This document shows, piece by piece, positions 23,946 through 38,034 of a stretch of 64,000 nucleotides of DNA. Position numbers and translations under genes: made by a program. The DNA lies in contig NC_092018.1 of the NCBI RefSeq assembly GCF_042242105.1, positions 22,906,667 through 22,970,666 on the forward strand. Reading direction: 5' to 3'. The DNA is from Pempheris klunzingeri. Its lineage: Eukaryota > Chordata > Actinopteri > Acropomatiformes > Pempheridae. The first letter of the stretch is position 1; the number at the start of each line of letters is the position of its first letter. Below the pieces are notes generated by a model. It saw nothing but the letters and a program-made list of their open reading frames with translations. It had not been told where the DNA came from and searched no databases.

Positions 23946-24325
23946 ACAATTACATCCATCCATTATCTATACCGCTTATCCGTCAGGATCACGGGGGAAG
24001 CTGGAGCCAATCCCAGCCGACTTTTGGGCGAGAGGCGGGGTACATCCTGGGCTGGTCGCCAGCCAATCACAGGGCCAACACACAGAGACAGACAAACACT
24101 CACGCTCACACTCACACCTATGGGCGATTTAGAGTCACTAGTTAACCTAACCTGCATGTCTTTGGATTGTGGGAGGAAGCCGGAGTACCCAGAGAGAACC
24201 CACGCAAGCACAGGGAGAACATGTAAACTCCACACAGAAAGACCCCAGGTGCAAACCTGGATTCGGACTCGGAACCTTCTTGCTGTGAGGCAACAGTGCT
24301 AACCACTGCACCACCGTGCTCTTAC
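23946..24325 (+). mobile_element. Widespread fish interspersed repeat (CCATCCATTATCTATACCGC type), near full
   Basis: Begins CATCCATCCATTATCTATAC and passes through GGCGAGAGGCGGGGTACATC, TGCATGTCTTTGGATTGTGG and CTTCTTGCTGTGAGGCAACA to CACTGCACCACCGTGCT. I recognise this as one of the most frequent fish repeats. A diverged 3' part lies at 50389-50520. Confidence 0.8.
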
Positions 24326-24329
24326 AATT

Positions 24330-26460
24330 ACAATCATCTACAATTAATGTGCATTTTCAAATGCATTTTATAATGGGATCTCAGGAACGTTTGTATTGAA
24401 TGTATCTGACATCTGGTCACTGCCCAAGTAAAGTGAACACATCACTCACTATCAGTTTATTTTCCTATAGTATCCTCGCAATTAAAGCATGATTAACATT
24501 TTTCTAGTTAGTTTAGGGAACTCAAAGCACTTGGTTAAGGTTATGGAAAGTTGATCTTGGTTATTGAAAGCATCTCAGCTATATTTAGGAAAAGATGGCT
24601 GCACTGTGTGAACAGAGCACATACTTTCTCTGGCTCCAGTGACAGTGCGCCACCACTGCCCTGGAACCAGTAGGGGAATCCCTGCTTGGTTCACCCCGCA
24701 GTGTCAAACCAGCAGTGTGAACCCTGGTCCTTCACTGAAGAATCTCCAGAACCAGTACACTACACCTCCCTGCTATATGTGAGAATTAAAACATCAGCTG
24801 CAGTTCTAAGTTGTCACCTTCCCGTTGCAGGATATCTTTGCTAAAATGCATGAGAGACCTATTTACAGTACAAAATACCAGATCATAACGCAAACTTCTG
24901 TCTGCCTGCACAGCTGAAAGCAAAGGCCAGTGTAGAGGGGAATAGCACTGCAGCACAAGCTGGTCATATTGGCCTGTATCCTGACTTATCCTCTCTGTGA
25001 TGTACATTGTTCTGTCATGGTGCAAACAGGGGGGGCCTTTGTGTGTCACATTACAATGCACACACAGTATAGACTATGTGCGACCTACATACTGTATGAT
25101 ATGATAAGCATGTCAGTAGCGTTCCAGTAAAAACACCCAGCCCCAGAATGAGTGAATACCAATTCATTTCAATTCAACACTTTATTTAATGAGACACGCT
25201 CAATCAGTTAGTGTTCATACACCCCCAGAAAGCCTTTACTAGCCTGCACAAGAACTAATCTGCATAAAAATGTATGGTATGCACAGATACTGTGCTGAAG
25301 GCTGGGCAGCTCCATGAAAATCTTATATAAAGGCCTGTACTTATGCACAGAAGTCCGCAACACCCAGCGGGAAAGTATAATTGTCATAGCGACAACATGG
25401 GAGGGATGCCCCCCACCACATGTTAGAGACATGGCTGTGGCAACTGTACCGTGTAGCAGCACTGGCGTCACGACCACATTGTCGCCTGGCATTCAGATTA
25501 ACTATTAATGAGCCCAACTGCCCTCATTCCACAACTCTGCTTTAAAGCACACAATAAAAGCACAAACACAAGCGTAGGCTACTGATTTTTCTACAAACAT
25601 CCTGTTCTGCTCATTTATATGTTTAAACCTGACAACGAAACTTTTGCATCATCACCGGAATCAAGCAAGATGCTCTGTCTGAGATGGATAAAAGCTGAGT
25701 CAGACAGGCTAGGAGGAAAGCACTTTACCGGTAATGGACCACAGAGGTTCGGTGTAATGTATATCCTGTATAAGAGAATTTCCCTATCACTTATTCTGAA
25801 GTCATTCATCAAATCTGTCTTGACCGGCACTTCACCATCACACACGATCACTATCAGTGGGCCACTATCAGGCCCCTGCAGGGCTGACGTACCGTTATAG
25901 GCCTACTGCTCAGTGTTCACAACCAAAATGTAAATGGTCCACAGTGTGACGATTATTTTCTTTACTTCGTGGCACAAAACTTTAGTCACTGAGACTCTGT
26001 GTTAGTCTGATGTCACTGCTTAGAGGTTTCTATCACACACCACAGAGGAAAACAATGGAGTTTTTCACTCCATACAAACTATACTAGGGCTCACAAATTG
26101 AACCTGAGAGTGAAATGTGCATTTGCTGTGCTTGGCTGAATTAAAAAACTGTGACTGGCCTAAGAGGCACGTGATTTAAAATCACTGGGGTTCCCACTAG
26201 TCAAATTTCTGCTTAATCTCACCATTGTACTCTGATAGTCAGCCACGTGGACTGGGGCTAATTAACAGTTAACTAAGATTGCAGTCTTGTAACTGATCAA
26301 ATCAAACGATGTTCCACGGATCGACGAAATTAAAACGTTTCATTGTCTTGACTAGGCGTGCGGCGGTGAAAGGCAGAATAAAATCTGTTGTCAGTGTCGC
26401 ATTCCCACTCCGCCATCATGGGGGAAGTAGGCCAACGTCTACAGATTAGGCGTTAGTCAT
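24330..26460. other. Intergenic DNA upstream of the tubulin gene
   Basis: No supported gene. The minus-strand frame 25061-24786 and the plus-strand frame 25619-25900 lack family motifs. A short TTCAATTCAA retroelement-type tail remnant lies near 25168. Confidence 0.45.
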
Positions 26461-26478
26461 ACATTCGAGATGAATGTG

Positions 26479-26645
26479 ATTGGCAGATGGATTTGACCAA
26501 TGGCGGATGAGAATTTGACAGTGTCATTGGTCTAAATTTGTGTCTGTTAAGCAAACTTGCGAAAATAAGCCAATAGACATTCGAGTTGAGGAGTAAAGGG
26601 CGGGTCCTATTGCTGTATAAAGCAGTGAGTTAGCCGTTGAGTACG
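26479..26645 (+). promoter_or_regulatory. tubb4b promoter: four CCAAT boxes and a TATA box
   Basis: CCAAT-box cores occur at 26479-26483 (ATTGG), 26497-26501 (CCAAT), 26526-26530 (ATTGG) and 26570-26574 (CCAAT). They are followed by a GC-box-like GGGCGGG (26598-26604) and TATAAA at 26616-26621. Transcription would start near 26645, about 58 nt before the ATG. Spaced CCAAT boxes suggest NF-Y control, usual for highly expressed housekeeping and cell-cycle genes. Confidence 0.75.
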
Positions 26646-26702
26646 CACTTACAGAGAAGAAAGTCATTCATTGAAAGGTCTCGTCTACCCACAGAAGAAA
26701 AA

Positions 26703-29106
<2,404 letters not shown>

Positions 29107-29202
29107 ATCTTCCATTTTTACAAAGCTCTGTCAAATCTTTGCCGTAAAATGTAACGTTCCAAGTCTTTTCCAGTTTTCAGTGTTCTGTCTGCTGTTGATG
29201 TT

Positions 29203-29208
29203 AATAAA
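29203..29208 (+). terminator. tubb4b poly(A) signal
   Basis: AATAAA 97 nt after the tubb4b stop codon; cleavage expected near 29220-29238. Confidence 0.85.
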
Positions 29209-29291
29209 AGTTGTGCATATTTGATGTTTGCCTTCCTGGTTTTAATGAAGCACTGTGGAGCACAGGCACTAACTTGAAGAAAAGGTTAGTT

Positions 29292-29297
29292 TTATTA
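29292..29297 (-). terminator. Poly(A) signal of the BCL2-family gene
   Basis: TTTATT on the plus strand reads AATAAA on the minus strand, 577 nt after the minus-strand stop. Cleavage is expected near 29265-29282, leaving only a few dozen bases to the tubb4b 3' end. Confidence 0.7.
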
Positions 29298-29874
29298 GAA
29301 AATGCACTACACTGTACATAAAGTGTAGCTGCATGACTGGTGTATTGCCAGCAATGAGTTATCTGTAAATTAAGCACTTGTGCTGCGTAGATGACTCCAA
29401 TAGATTAAAGTTTATTGACCTGTGTAGCAGTGGTGATAACACATCTGGCTGATGTGTATACAGTTAATAGACCTTAAGGACTTTCAGCAAGAGCAGAGCT
29501 ACAGCACACTTGAGCCTGGTCATCAGCCTGCTCTATAATCCAGACAGGTTCATGTAGATTTACTGCACAGCTGACCAGGAGCTGGGAGCACTCATAATAC
29601 CAGACCAAAGGTCGTATATTCCTTCAGAAACACTTGAATTTTTGCCAGCATGTGACTATTGGAAAACCTGAAAAACATCACTGGTTTGCCCACATTTGTT
29701 CATCTGTTACCACATCAGCTACTCTGTGGTTGACTGTATTATCCTGATGTGCCTGAAGTATATACAGACTGACATGTTTCCACAAAGTAAACGATAAAAC
29801 AAATGCTTCTGGTTTGTATTTAGCAGCTCAGTCTTGGAGAGTTTGCGGTTGTCGTCACTAGGTGGCGGTGTTGG

Positions 29875-31364
29875 CTAAGCCATTCTTTTCCATAAGAAGT
29901 AGGTGAGGATGCTTATGGCCAATGCCAGCAGTGTCCAACAGCACACCGTCTTCACCTGGCTCTCCAGGCCTCGCTTCTCCCCAAAGCGGGACACAAAGCC
30001 GCTCTGTCAGAAACAAGAAGATGAAAGTTTCAAATGAAATAACATTTCAGTTCAATATACTGTGATAGTGTCCTGGACAAAGGGTACACCATTTAAGACC
30101 TCAATCAAAAAGTAATTTGGGAGCATTTTCCTTTCTCAAGGCATGAAAGCAGTATTTGATGGAGCAGGTAGGGTGGGGAACTGTCCCAAAATGATGCTTC
30201 ATTTAAGTTTGAATTGTTATAAATGTTTTTAATTAATGTTTTTCTTTTTCAGAAATTATGGAAGGATTTTTGTCAGGATCTTGTGAAAAATACATGTCAA
30301 GTATGGCACAACTTGGATTTTACAAGTCAGAATTCTTCACAGCGTCCTGTCTGTATAAGACAGTCTTAATGTACAGCCTTCAAGGCTGGATTAGCAACCA
30401 GGTAAAAGCAGCCAAGTCCACTGGGATTCCCAAAGGCCCCAAGTCCATCATCTCACCGTCAGTTTACTCTTGCAAGAATCTGGTAGAACCTCTACTTGAG
30501 CATGCAGGCAACACATTTTTAACAGATGTTTTTTGGTAAAAGTTGGGCTTTTTACCAGGCTCTGATGAAAGATGCTAACCCTAACCCCATCATGGGAAGT
30601 GTAGGATCTAGTGTTTTTGGTGCTTGACCCACATCAGGGACTAAAAATGCCTCTGCCGCTTCAGCCTAAACCACTTTTAAAGCCTGTCTCTCTCATGTGC
30701 CTGATGTTTATGGAAGTAAAATAAAACCGTTGCCATGAAGGAAACATGATGGAGGCATTTTGCTAGGGCTCAACTTCATTACTTAAAATTGGTATTGTCT
30801 TTGTGGTATTGTGTTTAAAATGAGTGAATGCACTTGTTTTATCTTCTCTGTAGATGCACATGTTCACTTGTGCACACTTACCCATCCTCCCTTGTCTCGT
30901 ATATCAGGGCAGATGACCCTCTGCACGTAGGACCCCACACACTCCTTCAGCTGGGGCAGGACCACCACCATGCGCCTCTCGTGGCAATGTAGAGCCATCT
31001 GGCCGGCCAGCACATACACCGACAGCACGGCGCTCCAGGCCATCTCCCTGCGCCGCCCTCCGGGATTCGGGGGGAAGAAGTGATCGTCCAGGATGCTCAT
31101 GAGCATGGGGCAGGCCGTGCTCTCCGTCACGTCCTGGAAAATGCGAGGCCAGCGTCTGAAGAAGATGGGGAAGCGGTTGAGGAGCTCGTCTCCAGCATGG
31201 CGCAGGGCCGCGGTGCAGGCTGTGGGGGCAGGAGCCATGTTTCCATCTGCCCCCCCTGTGGTTACATAGTCTACGTAGTCGTAGGCCATCAGGAAAGCCT
31301 CTCTCACCAGCGGATCAGGACTGTTCAGGCCCAGTCCGGCTTCTGGCACGTCAGACTGGCACAT
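29875..31364 (-). CDS. bcl2l16: BCL2-family protein, probably Bcl-wav/Bcl2l16
   Basis: Apoptosis-regulator family protein expected at mitochondrial or ER membranes. Two coding exons on the minus strand, 31364-30882 (161 codons) and 30003-29875 (42 codons plus TAG), give 203 residues. The start is the ATG in GCAACCATG. The BH3-like helix ALRHAGDELLNRF (residues 53-65) keeps the LxxxGDE core. BH2-like DKGGWSGFVSRFG (157-169) spans the exon junction, a position where BCL2-family genes typically have an intron. A hydrophobic segment near 181-198 followed by KRMA is a tail anchor. The BH1 region (around MAWSAVLSVYVLAGQ) is degenerate, lacking the NWGR core. The lineage assignment to the fish/amphibian gene bcl2l16 (bcl-wav, linked in zebrafish to mitochondrial calcium uptake) is from memory of the family; other BCL2-like paralogs are possible. 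BCL2-family membership itself is firm. Confidence 0.88.
30004..30881 (-). other. Intron of the BCL2-family gene
   Basis: Bounded by donor GTAAGT (30881-30876) and acceptor CTGACAG (30010-30004). A plus-strand frame at 30258-30539 (93 codons) lies here; it has no recognisable domain and is probably chance or repeat-derived. Confidence 0.8.
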
Positions 31365-31888
31365 GGTTGCCTTTAATTGCCACTTCACTAATCACCAAGC
31401 TGTATTCTTAGCAGGCCACAGACGACAGTTCCGTTGGCGCGCAGCATAGCCATTCTCTAAGTCACGTCAGTCTGTCGTGGGGGTGTGGGGGTGCTGTTAA
31501 TGTGATATTAAAACAAATCACAGTAGGGAGAAGGGAAACAAACATGCATATTACAGGAAATAAAATAATCACAGCTCACCTCCTTCAATAAGAAACACAC
31601 ACGGCACCAGTACAGCATACGGCAGCAGGCGAAAGGGAGCTGGCGTCCACAGTGTGTCTGTATGGTTTATGTTGCTGTCAGACTGGGTCACCCAGTCCCC
31701 TTGGCAGCTAAATTTAGAGCCCTTGTTGGAAACTGACACTGATCTCCTACTTCACATGCACGATCATGGCCGCCCTGACACACATCCCACTCCAACACAG
31801 GAGGTAAGGAAGAGGAACTATCACAGGCAAAGCGTGATGTTGATGCATTAGAGCTTCCAGATCCTAATCCTCCTGCACATAATAAGAG
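31365..31888 (-). promoter_or_regulatory. 5' flank of the BCL2-family gene
   Basis: Holds the presumed 5' UTR and promoter, including a CRE-like CTGACGTGAC on the minus strand near 31460 and a GCGCGCCAAC stretch near 31435. No TATA box was seen. It lies between the coding start and the 23-bp minisatellite. Confidence 0.35.
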
Positions 31889-33139
31889 AGAGACCTGATC
31901 CACACCTTTACTGAGACCTGATCCACACCTTTACAGAGACCTGATCCACACCTTTACAGAGACCTGATCCACACATTTACTGAGACCTGATCCACACCTT
32001 TACAGAGACCTGATCCACACCTTTACTGAGACCTGATCCACGCCTTTACTGAGACCTGATCCACGCCTTTACTGAGACCTGATCCACGCCTTTACAGAGA
32101 CCTGATCCACACCTTTACTGAGACCTGATCCACGCCTTTACTGAGACCTGATTCACGCTTTTACAGAGACCTGATCCACACCTTTACTGAGACCTGATCC
32201 ACGCCTTTACTGAGACCTGATCCACGCTTTTACAGAGACCTGATCCACGCCTTTACTGAGACCTGATCCACGCCTTTACAGAGACCTGATCCACGCCTTT
32301 ACTGAGACCTGATCCACGCCTTTACTGAGACCTGATCCACGCCTTTACTGAGACCTGATCCACGCCTTTACTGAGACCTGATCCACGCCTTTACAGAGAC
32401 CTGATCCACGCCTTTACTGAGACCTGATCCACGCTTTTACAGAGACCTGATCCACGCCTTTACAGAGACCTGATCCACGCCTTTACAGAGACCTGATCCA
32501 CGCCTTTACTGAGACCTGATCCACGCCTTTACTGAGACCTGATCCACGCCTTTACAGAGACCTGATCCACGCCTTTACTGAGACCTGATCCACGCCTTTA
32601 CAGAGACCTGATCCACACCTTTACTGAGACCTGATCCACGCCTTTACTGAGACCTGATCCACGCCTTTACTGAGACCTGATCCACACCTTTACTGAGACC
32701 TGATCCACACTTTTACTGAGACCTGATCCACGCCTTTACAGAGACCTGATCCACGCCTTTACTGAGACCAGATCCACGCCTTTACTGAGACCTGATCCAC
32801 GTCTTTGCAGAGACCCGATCCACACCTTTACAGAGACCCGATCCACGCCTTTACAGAGACCTGATCCACACATTTACTGAGACCTGATCCACACCTTTAC
32901 AGAGACCTGATCCACACCTTGACAGAGACCTGATCCACACCTTTACTGAGACCTGATCCGCACCTTTACAGAGACCTGATCCGCACCTTTACAGAGACCT
33001 GATCCACACATTTACTAAGACCTGATCCACGTCTTTACAGAGACCTGATCCACGCCTTTACAGAGACCTGATCCACATCTTTACAGAGACCTGATCCACA
33101 TCTTTACAGAGACCTGATCCACATCTTTACAGAGACCTG
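31889..33139. repeat. 23-bp minisatellite, 54 full copies plus 9 nt
   Basis: Units of 23 bp, consensus AGAGACCTGATCCACGCCTT plus TAC, run from 31889 to 33130: 1,242 bp, exactly 54 x 23, so copies differ only by substitutions. Main variable sites are TGAGA/AGAGA at the start and CACAC/CACGC in the middle. Outer copies favour CACAC or CACAT and inner copies CACGC, a pattern of central homogenisation. Because 23 is not a multiple of 3 and every frame is interrupted, it is not coding. It starts 525 bp upstream of the BCL2-family start codon. Confidence 0.97.
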
Positions 33140-33634
33140 GCTTCATCTCAGCACCCTGGATCAAACTACTTCTATTGATGGGTGCAGCGTGCTCTAAACT
33201 GACAGAGTTACAGACTCTGGTGAGGAGAGGAGGATGACTGAGGCAGACTCTGTGTTTACATCAGTGAAGCTTGGTGCTCAAACGCAGTCAAAGCATTGCA
33301 AGGTTTATCAGGGCATAAGGAGGTGAAATGTTTTATAGGATCAATTCGCCTAAATAAAAAAAATCTCTAAAATAGTCAGGCAGATGTTTGGTTTTGTTAG
33401 TCCAGGTTTCTGTCACAGCATGTAAAAAGTCCTGTTTGAGAGTCCAATGTGTCTTTTTTATGGCACTACTAACTATATGCATGGAGAAATATCACTTGAT
33501 GTGTGAGAAAGTATGTCCTTTTTTTCATTTGGGTGAAGTGACCCTTTAAAAGTACAGCAGGACTTCCACCACAAGGGAGCAGTAATGTATTAGTATAGAC
33601 AAACAACATCTCATTTACCACAGCATATGTGTGT

Positions 33635-33670
<36 letters not shown>

Positions 33671-34460
33671 TTGTAAATGAAAATAAGTGTAAAACTTGAA
33701 TTTCCTCAAAAGGATAAATAAAAAATAAACTCCACACTTTTAAACTCTATAAAATGTATATAAATGCAAACACATTCTAATTAGATTAAATTAGATGTAT
33801 TTAAATTGTGAGTGGACTAACACTCAGACACGCGGGCTAAATCTACATTGTTCTTTAAGTGTCTCCTCTCCTTTTATGAAATGACTTTTATGCATCACAT
33901 CGGGATCAATCAAATGCTCCGTGTAAGGCATTTATGTAGGCTGTTAATATACTGATTTATAGCGGAGCGAAGACATGATCAAGTGGTGCCATTAGCAGCT
34001 CTGTGTTCTCTGGCCATCTGGCACAGCATATATATTGTGAATGTGCATGGGAGGGAAGATAAGGCTAACCATCCAGAAAGATCCCTAACCCACCCCCTGC
34101 ACACACACACACACACACACACACTACTTCAGATGATACCGGGAGAGTGAGTGTGTAAAATGGCTACCTAGTTGTTTCTCATTGTTGAGCCAGGGAACAG
34201 GGGGAAGTGTTAGTTGATAGAGGCTCCTATCAGGCCTCTCATGTGTTCATGTGGCAACATCTGCAAGCAGAGGAAACTTCCTGTCTCCTCGAAACAGGTT
34301 TTGATGTGTCAACGGCTGCATTGGAAAGGAAGGTAGAAAGGAAACGTGCTGTAATTCACCGCTGCTACTTGACAACGTGGAGTAACTAAACTAGCGCTGG
34401 GCTAGCAGCTCTAGGAAGCTGGAGCTAAATACTATTTAATATCGGCATGCCAACACCAAT
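33140..34460. other. Intergenic DNA with (GT)n and (CA)n microsatellites
   Basis: A (GT)n run lies at 33628-33666 and a (CA)n run at 34101-34124. No gene recognised. Confidence 0.6.
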
Positions 34461-34690
34461 GATAATCAATCAATCCATCAATCAATCAATCTTTATTTAT
34501 ATAGCGCCAATTCACAACAGCGTTATCCCAAGACGCTTTCCATAAAGAGCAGGTCTAGACCAAACTCTTTAATTAGAGAGAGAGACCCAACGATTCAGGA
34601 ATTCAACATGAAGGATTCAAGAATCCCCACATGAGCAGCATCACATATTAGATTGAGCAACAGTGGCAGGAAGAACTCCCCTTGCTGATT
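34461..34690 (+). mobile_element. Dispersed teleost repeat (ACCCAACGATTCAGG family), copy 2
   Basis: Starts with ATCAATCAATCTTTATTTAT and ATAGCGCCAATTCACAACAG, then AGAGACCCAACGATTCAGGA and AGTGGCAGGAAGAACTCCCC. It has more of the 5' end than the copy at 21893-22108. Confidence 0.7.
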
Positions 34691-34833
34691 TTTAGCAGGT
34701 ATGATGTTTACCTGCTTCTCCATCTTAGTGTCTAGCATGTCTATTACATTTGCTAATGTGCAGAAGACAGCAAGTAGACAATTAAGGTTGATGGGAATGT
34801 CATTAGTTTTCCAAGTATTTGGTCCCAAATCAG

Positions 34834-34968
34834 TGTGGCTTCAGTGTGTGAATGAGTGTGAAAGAACAGTCTCCTCCAGCTTAGATTCCTCCTGACGTGT
34901 GAAAAGCGCTTTGAGTAGTTGAAATGACTAGAAAGGCGCCATACAAATACGGACCATTTTACCATTTA
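34834..34968 (+). mobile_element. tRNA-derived SINE, copy 4 (3' half)
   Basis: Contains GTGAAAGAACAGTCTCCTCC, AAGCGCTTTGAGTAGTTGAA and ATGACTAGAAAGGCGCCATA, then ACCATTTTACCATTTA. The tRNA head is missing. Confidence 0.75.
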
Positions 34969-34969
34969 A

Positions 34970-37216
34970 ACCAGATTGTATGGCAATCCATCCAATAGTT
35001 GATGTGACATTTCACTCTAAACCACAAATATGGACCTCATGATGTTGCTAGAGATCACCAAAGTCAGTGGGAGCCATGAACGTCTGCACAAAAGCTGACT
35101 GACTCGGCTGAAAACCTAAGAATCACTGTTGGTCACAAAATGTTATTCTGACGTGTATATAAGTGATTAATAAAGAACATTCCCAGCAGATTGATCAATA
35201 ACGAGTACAATCATAAGCTGCAGACCTACAGTTGCAATTCCCTAAATAAATGTACCTTGCTTTAACCTTGGGTCAGGGGATAAGGGTTTCTCCCAACAAA
35301 GAACGAGTTCATCAGGACAAGACGGGCCTGTATGGGCACATGCTATTATCGTGATGCTACAGCTACCCCCCCCCCCCCCCCACCACACCACACACACAAA
35401 GCATCTGCTATGATTCAATCCACAGCATAACAAACCTACCCTCTCTGCTAATAGAGTAACACAATGAAAATAGTCGAAGAGTTTTTTAACCGAAGGCACA
35501 GTGATCATTGAGATGAGGGAAAATGTAACCATTTTTGCAAGGCATAGATGGCGCGGCCCTCTTTCTGCTAAAAAAGGAACAATGCAGTGCATGTTGTGTG
35601 TGTTATCTGTGTGTGTCTGTTATCTTTACGCAAACATAAGAGTATCTTTTGCTCTCAGGAAGTGGCTTATCATCATCTACACAGAAGTTGAAATACACTT
35701 TGAAGTTCCTACCCATTGCAAAAAAAAAAAAAGAAGGCTCCAATACAAGCTGCAAGGTGACAGAGAAAGGTTGAACGAGGCAGTCGGATGAAAAACCAAC
35801 CTCCTCCTGCTCCTCCCCACCAACCCGCAGTCAAACAATTGCGATCTACACGCCTCTTTGTTCAGGACTCCCATCAGCCTCGCAGTGGGAGGTGTGGTCA
35901 GAAAGAGGAGGAAATTGCTGTGAATTTGTGGGTAATTGAAAACACCTATATCCCCCTGTGTCTCCATCTCTACCTGCTTTAAAAACCTCCACACCCCTTC
36001 TTCCTCCCTGGCGCCCACCTTCTATACCAATACACTTCTAATGGCACCCCTTCCCCATCCTGTCCTCCATCTCCCACTGGACTGAATTGATGCAAACGAT
36101 TGTGCGCCCATTTGCTGTCTGGAGGAGAAGTGACCCACTTGTGTGGTTTGTCTCCTGCCCCACCTTCTCCCAATTGCAGGTATTGATGCCCCGCCATTGT
36201 TTCCCCCCTGCCCAGGGGGTGGAGTGGTTTGTGGGAAAATTGGGGAACCCCTCAGGTGTTTGATGGGTTTTATCGATTCGCAGCAGACTTTGCAGCTCCC
36301 ATTTACCCTCTGCTACGCTGTACAGGCTTTTTAGGCAGCGGCTGTATCTGCTGCTATTGTTAAGTGGTATTATTCTGTTCTACTGATGCATAAGCACACA
36401 TGTTTTCTCATGTGTGGCTGATCAATGCAGACAGGAGGAAAATGTTGTGGTATTTCTGCACCTCAAATTAAAACTGCTCTGCTTTCAAATGTCTCGGATT
36501 AACTGTTACTCAGATCTGTTATAATAGATCCAGAATAGAAAACCATTTTTTTTGTCCAGGATCTTCAAAACTTACACAGTCATCCAGAAGTTATATAGTT
36601 CAAATTAACAAAACCTTTACCTTTGGCTTCTTCAATTTTGGCTGTGGGCAATGAAATGTAGAACATGAGGTTGAAGCTGCAGTTACATGTATTGTAATTC
36701 GTTTTCTGGAAAAGTCAGCTATAATATGAGAGCAAAGGAATACTACACATCTATCTATCTCTATCTCTCGCTATCTATACATCTATCCATTCATCCATCT
36801 ATCTGTCTGGCTCTCTATCTATTGCCACAAACTGGCCCATAAACAAACTGAGATTAATTAAGTAAATAACAAAAAACATGGAGTGTGGAGGTCAGAAGAA
36901 TCAGTAGCGTGGTGTTGAGTATGAAAGTGAAGATGATGTGTGAGTGTAACTAAAGCAGCAACGTAACCACACCGGTGCCTGCAGGGAAGAGGAGAGAGAG
37001 AGAGACTGTAGTAGGAGCCACCACTTTATAAACTGTGGACACCGGGTCCCGGTGCTCTCAGTTGACGCTGAAGATCCTCTGCCCCATCCACTACATATTT
37101 GAAAAGATGAGCAGTCAGGACAAAGTGGTAGGGAAGGGCAGAGGCTGTTACAGTATGTATTATATTAGCCTACCTCAGGACGAGTGAAACCGCAAATAAA
37201 AGAGTCATTAGAAAGT
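34970..37216. other. Intergenic DNA with poly-C and (ATCT)n tracts
   Basis: A 16-base C run lies at 35366-35381, a poly-A run near 35720-35732, and an (ATCT)n-rich stretch at about 36750-36825. No supported gene. Confidence 0.5.
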
Positions 37217-37373
37217 TTGCAAAGGTTCATTGTGGTATGTTTGGAAGAGTTTGATCAATAAAGTTGAGAAGATATACACTTTATTTATCAAGAATAAATC
37301 ACATTGTCACGATCATTTCATGAGAAGAGGTAAAAAAACATTTGATTCTAACTTTATGGGCAACAGTGTATTA
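37217..37373. mobile_element. Truncated second copy of the 26-bp-TIR MITE
   Basis: Shares the interior (GGAAGAGTTTGATCAATAAA, CACTTTATTTATCAAGAATA) and the right end ACTTTATGGGCAACAGTGTA with 12727-12968. The left terminus and first ~70 bp are missing. Its right TIR has one substitution relative to the intact copy. Confidence 0.85.
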
Positions 37374-37985
37374 TCAAATAAAGTGGCTCCTCCTCCTCCT
37401 CCTTTCTTAAATACTCTAGCCTCACTGATAAAAATGGAAGTTTGGGGGAGCTGATTCAACAAGGGCTGCTGCACTGTTATTTTCATTGAGCCAAGTTTCA
37501 GTTACAAACATAAAATCAAGGCTTTCCTTTATAATAAAATCATTGATGAGCAGCGACTTGCCAGACAGGGACCTGATATTTAATAATGCTAACTTTAAAG
37601 TACTAAAATCATTGTCAGAGGCAGACTGTGGCTGGCGTGTAACGGATCAAATTGGAGACAGCAGTTGTGCGCTTTGGGTAAACTTTCTTTCTTTCAACAC
37701 TGGAATGGCGGACAGGAGTTAGCATTCCTGACCACAAGGGGAAGCTAGGGTGGAGAGTTTTGCTGGTGATGACCAGTGGTGACCAGGTGTGGATGATGAG
37801 ATGGTGGAGGTTAGTCAGCCTGAGGGAGTGCCAGATGGAGTAAAATAAGTTGTTAGTTAGAATGAGTGAGCCAAGGCCATCTGGGTGGATCCCATCTTGA
37901 AGGAAAAAGGCTGGACGTTTCCAGAAGAGGTTAAAATCTTCAATAAACGCTACATTTTGTGCAATACAGGTAGACTGTAGCCATG
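37374..37985 (-). mobile_element. Degenerate LINE first-ORF fragment (esterase-like)
   Basis: Minus-strand translation around 37960-37840 gives pieces such as FIEDFNLFWKRPAFF and DGIHPDGLGSLIL, resembling the 'DGIHPN/LG' region of the SGNH-esterase-like ORF of fish LINEs. The frame is broken by stops and shifts. It abuts an oppositely oriented RT fragment. Confidence 0.55.
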
Positions 37986-38034
37986 TATGGAGGCAGAGTT
38001 CGGAATGTATGGAATCAAGGTCCGAGCCATCAAC

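Noticed and set aside
24786-25061. 91-codon minus-strand frame ending EGDNLELQLMF, preceded by a plausible acceptor
   Set aside because: No recognised family and no partner exon; too weak to report as a gene.
30258-30539. 93-codon plus-strand frame in the bcl2l16 intron
   Set aside because: No domain motif and no promoter or splice context; likely chance or repeat-derived.
31889-33139. Array considered as a CRISPR-like repeat
   Set aside because: Units are directly contiguous with no unique spacers, in a vertebrate genome; it is a minisatellite.
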